This document shows positions 26,677 through 32,728 of a stretch of 32,728 nucleotides of DNA, piece by piece. Within the stretch, counting starts at the first letter, position 1, and every line of letters starts with the position of its first letter. The DNA comes from Bacteroidia bacterium. GTDB taxonomy: Bacteria > Bacteroidota > Bacteroidia > NS11-12g > UBA9320. Below the pieces are notes generated by a model that searched no databases, had not been told where the DNA came from, and saw nothing but the letters and a program-made list of their open reading frames with translations. The stretch spans positions 1 to 32,728 of the forward strand of contig JAQWZS010000230.1 of the NCBI GenBank assembly GCA_029253325.1, written 5' to 3'. The position numbers were made by a program, and so were the translations under genes.

Positions 26677-27261
26677 ATGATAAGAAAAAAAATAAGTTCC
26701 TCTATTCCGTCTTTTTTTTATTCGTATGAAACAAATGTACCTTTCAAGCATTGTACGATGTGTAATGAGTCGTTTACGGATTCATCCCGGTATTTTATTG
26801 AAAAGGTTTTTAAGCAAAATATAGTCTTAAATAAATCAGAAATAGTATACGAATATGCCATTTGCGAATTGTGTGCGACATCGATGTCTAATGAAATCAG
26901 CGAAGAAAGTAAATTATCGATTACTGAGCTATATGAAGCACACAGCGAAAATTTACTCCGTAAAATTGATTACTTGCATCGTACGGAAAAATATTCGATT
27001 GACAGCTGGGTTGACCGTTGTTCAATGACGGGTAAAGAAGTTCGGCTTTGTGATGAATATGCAGTGAATGGTATAGTTGAAAATGGATGTTTGGTATATG
27101 AGCATACACCTATTGTAATTTCAGATGACTTTGTTCAAAAAATTCAAGAAGTCTTATCTAAGGAAACCAAAGACACATTTAATGACTTCAAAAAACAAAT
27201 AACGGATTGTAGTCCTTCAGTTGAAGATTTAATCTTTTCCCCTTCACCAAGTATTTTTTAA
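26677..27261 (+). CDS. Hypothetical protein with CxxC pairs (putative zinc-ribbon-like)
   Basis: FKHCTMCNESF, YAICELCATSM, DRCSMTGKEVRLCDEY; no catalytic family recognised. Confidence 0.7.
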   Translation: MIRKKISSSIPSFFYSYETNVPFKHCTMCNESFTDSSRYFIEKVFKQNIVLNKSEIVYEYAICELCATSMSNEISEESKLSITELYEAHSENLLRKIDYLHRTEKYSIDSWVDRCSMTGKEVRLCDEYAVNGIVENGCLVYEHTPIVISDDFVQKIQEVLSKETKDTFNDFKKQITDCSPSVEDLIFSPSPSIF

Positions 27262-27280
27262 TATGTTGGTGGTATGCCAT

Positions 27281-27313
27281 AAAAAAACCTCACCAAAATG
27301 GTGAGGTTTTTTT
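27281..27313. terminator. Bidirectional Rho-independent terminator
   Basis: aaaaaaacctcacc-aaaa-tggtgaggttttttt between convergent genes. Confidence 0.92.
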
Positions 27314-27334
27314 CTAATGATTTAAAGCTAATAG

Positions 27335-28639
27335 TTAGTTAACAATGAATTTTTTGGTTGCAGAACCAAATTCAGTTGATATATTATACAAGTACATCCC
27401 TGTATTTAGATCATTGATTGAAACATCAATATTATGTTGTCCAGGAACGTAAAATTGGTTAGTTACATTCTTTACAACCTTACCTTGTAAATCAGTAATA
27501 CTTATATTTACATTACTAGGTTTGATGATTTTAAAATCAGCAAATAATACGTCGCTTTGTTTTGCTGGGTTAGGCTTTAATGCAAATGATACATTATCAT
27601 TGATATCGTTGATTCCTACATTTTGACCAGATACTTTAAATAGGATGTAATTGAAAAGCTTGTTTGCTCCTGGAGGTGCATAAGGCAGGAAGAACCAGTT
27701 TTCATTATCAGAATAACGCTGACCACTAAAAAGAAGTAATCCATGATTTTGTGATTCATCAGAAACAGTTATTCCACCAGTACCTTGCATATTTAGCAAA
27801 CTAAACATCGAAAGATTGTTAGCGTCTAGATTATTAGAATCATTGTTTGTAAGTGGTTGTCCCAAAGTTGATGCTCCAATCTTTGGCATGAACTGAACAG
27901 TAACACCAAATAAGTTTCCTCTTTCAGGATCATTATTAGCAGGAGTGACATCAACATTTACAGCTAAATCAAGACTTCCAGCAATGAAAGATGCAAAAGA
28001 AGTTCTGAAGAATCCTTCAGTATTATCTGTACTATCAAGTCTAACAATCTCAGTTTTATTTGGGTCAATTACGCTATTTGTTGCTGGAGCATAACTTACC
28101 GTTGAAGATGTTTCACCCGAGGCCCATCGAACACCGCCCATACGATCTCCAGCAGTATATGAAATTATTAATGAATCAGTAGTAGATCCAAAATTGTGGT
28201 ATTTGAATGGTATAGAGACAGAATCTATAGTATATTTTAAATGTCTTGAATATTCTAAATCATTGGAATTTACAGACCAAAATAAACTAGCAGGATCAAA
28301 CATCATCCCTCCACCATGAACATTTATGTGGTTAGGACCATCGTCGGAAGATGTTGTTGCCAATGAGTCTGGCATCATATACATACCGGTATAGTATGTG
28401 TAAGTTTCACCAAAAACACGTGCATCATCGATATAGTCGAACCATAAAGATTCTTGTCTTTTGGCCTTGAAATTAGCATAATTCTTAATCGATGATAAAT
28501 CTTCAGGTACTGGATATGCTTTTCCAAGTTTAGAAGGTTGATCAAAATTGATTGTTTGATTTGTTTGAGCATTTAGCTTAGAGAAAGATGCAGATAACAC
28601 TATGCTAAGCAATGCTAAATTTTGTAGTACTTTTTTCAT
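27335..28639 (-). CDS. Secreted protein of unknown function with T9SS type A sorting domain
   Basis: Signal MKKVLQNLALLSIVLSASFSKLNAQ; C-terminal SFALKPNPAKQSDVLFADFKIIKPSNVNISITDLQGKVVKNV...LNTGMYLYNISTEFGSATKKFIVN. Confidence 0.82.
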   Translation of the reverse strand: MKKVLQNLALLSIVLSASFSKLNAQTNQTINFDQPSKLGKAYPVPEDLSSIKNYANFKAKRQESLWFDYIDDARVFGETYTYYTGMYMMPDSLATTSSDDGPNHINVHGGGMMFDPASLFWSVNSNDLEYSRHLKYTIDSVSIPFKYHNFGSTTDSLIISYTAGDRMGGVRWASGETSSTVSYAPATNSVIDPNKTEIVRLDSTDNTEGFFRTSFASFIAGSLDLAVNVDVTPANNDPERGNLFGVTVQFMPKIGASTLGQPLTNNDSNNLDANNLSMFSLLNMQGTGGITVSDESQNHGLLLFSGQRYSDNENWFFLPYAPPGANKLFNYILFKVSGQNVGINDINDNVSFALKPNPAKQSDVLFADFKIIKPSNVNISITDLQGKVVKNVTNQFYVPGQHNIDVSINDLNTGMYLYNISTEFGSATKKFIVN

Positions 28640-28667
28640 TGTTCTAGATTTAAAATTAAGTATGCCT

Positions 28668-28675
28668 CAAATTTA
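28668..28675 (-). promoter_or_regulatory. -7 element TAAATTTG for the 27335-28639 gene
   Basis: TAnnTTTG on the minus strand 28 nt before the start codon. Confidence 0.5.
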
Positions 28676-28692
28676 AGTTAAATTATATAATT

Positions 28693-28709
28693 ACATATCA
28701 TAAATATGT
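28693..28709. repeat. Perfect inverted repeat ACATAT-CATAA-ATATGT upstream of the -7 element
   Basis: 6-bp arms with 5-nt spacer, starting 17 bp upstream of the -7 element TAAATTTG. Confidence 0.6.
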
Positions 28710-28748
28710 CATTTGGGAATCGTTTTTGATTCAATTTGAAGGATTGTT

Positions 28749-29423
28749 TTAGATGTCACCTGCCATTGGACGTAATATAATCTCTTCTAATACAGTTGTA
28801 TCAGATAATTCATAAGCTGTCCAAATAAGTTTTGCAATTGATTCTGGTTCGCTAAAACGATCTTTTGGCAGTTCAGTACCCGCCCATGAGTTGGTCAATG
28901 TTGCCCCAGGTAGAACGGCACTTACTTTAATTTTATCTTCTTTTAATTCTTCTCTCAACACCTTAGTAAAACCCATTTGGGCATATTTGCTAATGCAATA
29001 TGAACCTCCATTGAGGTAGGGAGTGATACTAGCCGTTGAACAAATATTAAATATATAAGGCTTTGAGGATTTTCTTATCGCATGAATGGTTTGGCGTGTC
29101 AAGTGATAACTCGAGGACAAGTTGGTATTTATTTGTTTTTCGAACGAACCTTCTTCTTCATCCATTAATTTACCAGGAATAAATACACCCACGTTATTAA
29201 TTAAAATATCGATGATTTTTTCTTGTCCTAAGACAAACTCTGAAAAACTTATGACACCTTGTTTTGTAGAGAGGTCTGAGGGGAATTGAATTAGGTTTTT
29301 ATGGGAAAAATTGGGATCAATTGTCCGAGCTGATGTATAAACTTTGCAATTATTTTCAAGTAAAATTAGGCATATTGCTCTACCAATACCCTTGGTGCCT
29401 CCACTAACTACTGCTACTTTCAT
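28749..29423 (-). CDS. Short-chain dehydrogenase/reductase (SDR) family oxidoreductase
   Basis: MKVAVVSGGTKGIGRAICLILL (Rossmann TGxxxGxG type), LINNVGVF, NICSTASI...SYCISKYAQMGFTKVLREEL (YxxxK). Start set to ATG at 29423 rather than the TTG at 29456. Confidence 0.92.
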   Translation of the reverse strand: MKVAVVSGGTKGIGRAICLILLENNCKVYTSARTIDPNFSHKNLIQFPSDLSTKQGVISFSEFVLGQEKIIDILINNVGVFIPGKLMDEEEGSFEKQINTNLSSSYHLTRQTIHAIRKSSKPYIFNICSTASITPYLNGGSYCISKYAQMGFTKVLREELKEDKIKVSAVLPGATLTNSWAGTELPKDRFSEPESIAKLIWTAYELSDTTVLEEIILRPMAGDI

Positions 29424-29441
29424 GGGATAAATACTATTTGA

Positions 29442-29449
29442 CAAATGTA
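29442..29449 (-). promoter_or_regulatory. -7 element TACATTTG for the SDR gene
   Basis: TAnnTTTG on the minus strand 18 nt before the ATG at 29423. Confidence 0.5.
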
Positions 29450-29550
29450 TGTACAAATGATTTTGTTTTATTCTGTATTAGAAAGTTTTTTACAAGCTGT
29501 GGACTATTTCATTCGTATAAAATTTAGATGTATGTATCTTTACACCCGAT

Positions 29551-30288
29551 ATGACATTCTTTTATCATTTTGGTAAATACCTACTTTTTTTGAAAGGCAT
29601 GTTTTCAAAGCCTGAAAAATTATCAGTTTATATTGATAGAACAATTACAGAGATGAATAATATTGGAGTTGGTTCGTTGTCTATCGTTGTGATTATTGCT
29701 ATTTTCCAAGGTGCAGTTACTACGCTTCAAATCGCCTATCAATTAATTTCTCCTTTAATTGCTAAACCTGTTATTGGCTCAATAGTCAGCGATTCATCAA
29801 TGCTTGAGTTGGCACCAACAATAACATGCCTTGTTTTAGCAGGTAAGGTTGGATCTCATATCGCATCTGAAATTGGTACGATGAGGGTGAGTGAGCAGAT
29901 AGACGCTTTAGAAGTTATGGGTATTAATTCTAGTGGATACCTTGCTTTACCTAAGATTGTTGCAGGACTTATTATGATTCCCATGTTAGTTATCATTTCT
30001 ATATTTTTAAGTAATCTTGGTGGTGTAATTGCAGGTGAGGCCTCAGGTATATTAACATATGAAGAATATTTTCAAGGAGCTCGAGAGTCTTTTATGCCAT
30101 TCAATCTTTTATTTTCATTGATTAAAGCATTTACTTATGCATTTATCATTACTTCTGTTTCTGCATTTCAAGGTTATACCACTAATGGTGGAGCACTAGA
30201 GGTTGGAGCAAGTAGTACTAAAGCAGTAGTTTATAGTGCTGTTGCTATTTTATTTTCAGACTATCTTTTAGCTCAAATATTATTATGA
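29551..30288 (+). CDS. MlaE-family ABC transporter permease (lipid transport)
   Basis: IVVIIAIFQGAVTTLQIAYQL, LAPTITCLVLAGKVGSHIASEIGTMRVSEQIDALEVMGINSSGYLALPKIVAGLIMIPML. Confidence 0.93.
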   Translation: MTFFYHFGKYLLFLKGMFSKPEKLSVYIDRTITEMNNIGVGSLSIVVIIAIFQGAVTTLQIAYQLISPLIAKPVIGSIVSDSSMLELAPTITCLVLAGKVGSHIASEIGTMRVSEQIDALEVMGINSSGYLALPKIVAGLIMIPMLVIISIFLSNLGGVIAGEASGILTYEEYFQGARESFMPFNLLFSLIKAFTYAFIITSVSAFQGYTTNGGALEVGASSTKAVVYSAVAILFSDYLLAQILL

Positions 30289-31016
30289 TAGAATTAATCA
30301 ATGTTTCTAAATCCTTTAAAGGAGTTAAGGTGCTGAAAAATATCTCAACAAAATTTGAAACAGGAAAGGTGAACTTAGTTATAGGTAGTAGCGGTCATGG
30401 TAAAAGTGTCATGATGAAATGCATGGTTGGCTTGCTAAAACCCAGTTCAGGAAATGTGATGTATGATGATCGGGATTTTACTAATTTAGGGTACTCTCAA
30501 TTGCGTGAAGTTAGAAAAGAAATTGGGATGCTTTTTCAAGGAACAGCTTTGTTTGATTCGCTTACAGTGGAACAGAATGTAGAGTTTACTCTAAAGATGT
30601 TCACATCAATGACTCCAGCTGAACGAAGAGATCGAGTAGATTTTTGCTTAGAGCAAGTTGAAATGAAAGGCATCAATAACAAGTTCCCTGCGGAAATAAG
30701 TGGGGGTATGAAAAAACGTGTAGGAATAGCTAGAGCAATTGCACTTGATATAAAGTATCTGTTTTGTGATGAACCCAATTCAGGGCTAGATCCTGTTACT
30801 TCTCGTGTAATTGATGAATTACTTAAGAGTATCACAGAAGAATTTAATATTACCACCATCATAAATACCCACGACATGAAAACCGTTTTTGATATTGGTG
30901 ATGATGTAATATTTATATACCAAGGAATGAACGAATGGAGTGGCAAGGTGAAAGACATCCATTCTAGTAATAACGAAATGCTAACTAATTTTATAAAAGC
31001 ATCTTATTTCGATTAA
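30285..31016 (+). CDS. MlaF-type ABC transporter ATP-binding protein
   Basis: Walker A GSSGHGKS, signature ISGGMKKRVGIARAIA, Walker B YLFCDEPNSGLDP, H-loop NTHDM; ATGA overlap with the permease. Confidence 0.94.
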   Translation: MIELINVSKSFKGVKVLKNISTKFETGKVNLVIGSSGHGKSVMMKCMVGLLKPSSGNVMYDDRDFTNLGYSQLREVRKEIGMLFQGTALFDSLTVEQNVEFTLKMFTSMTPAERRDRVDFCLEQVEMKGINNKFPAEISGGMKKRVGIARAIALDIKYLFCDEPNSGLDPVTSRVIDELLKSITEEFNITTIINTHDMKTVFDIGDDVIFIYQGMNEWSGKVKDIHSSNNEMLTNFIKASYFD

Positions 31017-31039
31017 TTAAAGACCCAATAAATTTGAAC

Positions 31040-32728
31040 ATGGATAGAGCATTAATAGTAGCCGTATTAACAATTTTTTTGTTTTCCTTTAAATCTGATT
31101 CCCTAGAAGAGGGAATGTTCCCGATGAGTCAATTAAACGCTCTTGATCTAAAAACTGCAGGTTTAGAGATTTCTACTAGTGATATTTATAATGAAGCACA
31201 ACCTGCATTGGTGAATGCTTTAGTAAGGCTAGGTGGTTGTACTGGGTCATTCATTTCTGATTCTGGTCTGATTATCACAAATCATCATTGTGTGTTTAGT
31301 TCTGTAGCATCTGCGAGTTCATCTAAAAATAATTATTTAGAGAATGGGTTCTATGCAATTAAAAAAACCGAGGAAATAAAAACCTCTCTACCCTGTAAAA
31401 TAACCATGTCTTATGTTGATGTTTCGGAGGAAGTTCTAGCAGGTATTGATGTCAATACTCCCGCACTCAAGAAGCAAGAAATTATATCAAAAAACAGAAA
31501 ACTAATCATTGAACGAGAGCAAAAGGCTAACCCTAATCTTACACCTGAAATATCAGAAATGCTGGTAGGTAAGTCTTATACGTTATTTCGATATAAGACA
31601 CTAGATGATGTGCGATTAGTGTATGTTCCACCAAAAAATATTGGAAAGTTTGGTGGTGAGACAGACAATTGGGAATGGCCAAGACATAATGGTGATTTTT
31701 CGATTGTTCGTGCATATGAAAACGGGATTCCATATGTTCCTGAAAAATATCTGGAGGTAAACCCATCTGGAACTTCAGAGGGTGATTTTACCTTTATTTT
31801 AGGTTATCCAGGACGTACATACAGAAACCAAACTGCTCAATTCTTAGATTATCAAAACAATTATGTTTTGCCAATTATTGCTGATTGGTTCGATTTTCAA
31901 ATTGAAGCGATTAAGTCATTTGCTGGTGATGACATTGACATGAAATTGAAGTATAGTGGAAGATTAGCTAGTTTAAACAATACATCGAAAAATTTTAAAG
32001 GGAAGATGCAAGGGCTTCAACGTACCGATGTTATTGCTCAGAAGTATGATAATCAGAAAAAGTTAGCCGAATATGCTGCTGTAACCAAATCATTCAATGG
32101 GTATCAATTATTATTTAAAAAGAATGAGGAATTGTACGCCCGAAAATTTGCTTTAGCTAGAGATTATATTTATATAAATCAACTCTATAGAAATGGAATA
32201 TTTAGCGGGGCTGCTTTTACTCAGATTAATAATGAAAGTATTCAAATCTTAACAAAAGATGAACGAGCAGAATATCTAGATCAAAATTCTGCTAAAATAC
32301 TTAGGCAATTATCTTCCTACAGAGGGTTAGAATCTAGATTATCACTTGAAAAGAAACTTTTTTCAGAGTTACTTTATCAATTATCACTGAGCCATTTATC
32401 TGAAATTAAGTTTTTATTTGATCACAAATTTTATTCAGGATACAGCACCTCACGCAATTCGGCTTATAGATTTGCTGATATGTTATGGGAGAGTTCAAAA
32501 TTAAGGAAGATTCAAAAAAATAACAGTTTGATGGAGTCTGATATGAGTAAGTACCTTAGAACTAATGATGAACTTATATCATTCGCATCAAAAGTGAACC
32601 GTGTATTTAGAGATATGCAAAAAGAAATGATTCAGATTAATGCAGAAATTGATGCAATCATTCCTCGATTTAACGATATTGATATGGAAATGAAAGGAGG
32701 AAGTTTTATTCCCGATGCTAATGGTACA
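31040..32728 (+). CDS. S46 family peptidase (dipeptidyl-peptidase 7/11 type), truncated at the window end
   Basis: Open frame from ATG 31040 to window end (563 codons); EEGMFPMSQL, GGCTGSFISDSGLIITNHHCVF (catalytic His), GGETDNWEWPRHNGDFSIVRAY, FILGYPGRTYRNQTA. Confidence 0.92.
   Translation, partial: MDRALIVAVLTIFLFSFKSDSLEEGMFPMSQLNALDLKTAGLEISTSDIYNEAQPALVNALVRLGGCTGSFISDSGLIITNHHCVFSSVASASSSKNNYLENGFYAIKKTEEIKTSLPCKITMSYVDVSEEVLAGIDVNTPALKKQEIISKNRKLIIEREQKANPNLTPEISEMLVGKSYTLFRYKTLDDVRLVYVPPKNIGKFGGETDNWEWPRHNGDFSIVRAYENGIPYVPEKYLEVNPSGTSEGDFTFILGYPGRTYRNQTAQFLDYQNNYVLPIIADWFDFQIEAIKSFAGDDIDMKLKYSGRLASLNNTSKNFKGKMQGLQRTDVIAQKYDNQKKLAEYAAVTKSFNGYQLLFKKNEELYARKFALARDYIYINQLYRNGIFSGAAFTQINNESIQILTKDERAEYLDQNSAKILRQLSSYRGLESRLSLEKKLFSELLYQLSLSHLSEIKFLFDHKFYSGYSTSRNSAYRFADMLWESSKLRKIQKNNSLMESDMSKYLRTNDELISFASKVNRVFRDMQKEMIQINAEIDAIIPRFNDIDMEMKGGSFIPDANGT

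Noticed and set aside
29441-29459. Direct repeat ACAAATG spaced 12 bp upstream of the SDR gene
   Set aside because: One copy is simply the -7 element TACATTTG; a single extra 7-mer match in AT-rich DNA is weak evidence.
31029-31036. TAAATTTG -7-like element 3 nt before the S46 peptidase ATG
   Set aside because: Initiation would fall at or inside the start codon. In AT-rich DNA, TAnnTTTG occurs often by chance, and the gene is probably co-transcribed with mlaEF.
1-32728. CRISPR arrays, IS elements, integrases, prophage, toxin-antitoxin or defence genes
   Set aside because: No regularly spaced repeats, transposase/integrase motifs, or recognisable defence domains were seen; the tRNA operon shows no adjacent integrase or att duplication.

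Overview
AT-rich Bacteroidota (Cytophagales/Saprospiria-like) chromosomal window. The centrepiece is a compact, co-oriented polysaccharide-utilisation locus (about 2.6-18.5 kb). Its order is: a transmembrane beta-propeller/Y_Y_Y/HTH regulator, SusC, SusD, a PKD+CBM-like lipoprotein, a T9SS-secreted protein made of two Cys-rich tandem domains, GH5 with two CBM6-like modules, GH3, and GH30. The enzyme set suggests a beta-glucan target. Flanking material is mostly housekeeping: rsmG, a GT2, a tRNA operon (Ser-Arg-Pro), rmuC, Sua5-type threonylcarbamoyl-AMP synthase, an NtrC-type regulator, rnpB (minus strand), glmM, T9SS-exported proteins including one with an L-type-lectin-like domain, an SDR, an MlaE/MlaF ABC pair and a truncated S46 peptidase. 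The most interesting unexplained items are: (i) the tandem 6-Cys domain protein in the PUL, (ii) four copies of ACTTATA in 42 bp in front of the lectin gene, (iii) direct repeats in the regulator-susC gap, (iv) an inverted repeat at the -33 region of a T9SS gene, (v) a small ORF overlapping the glmM start (ATGA) and the rnpB promoter, and (vi) a GSFTSA variant of the sigma54-contact GAFTGA loop. I saw no CRISPR array, transposon, phage or clear defence system. All family calls are by eye; no searches were run.
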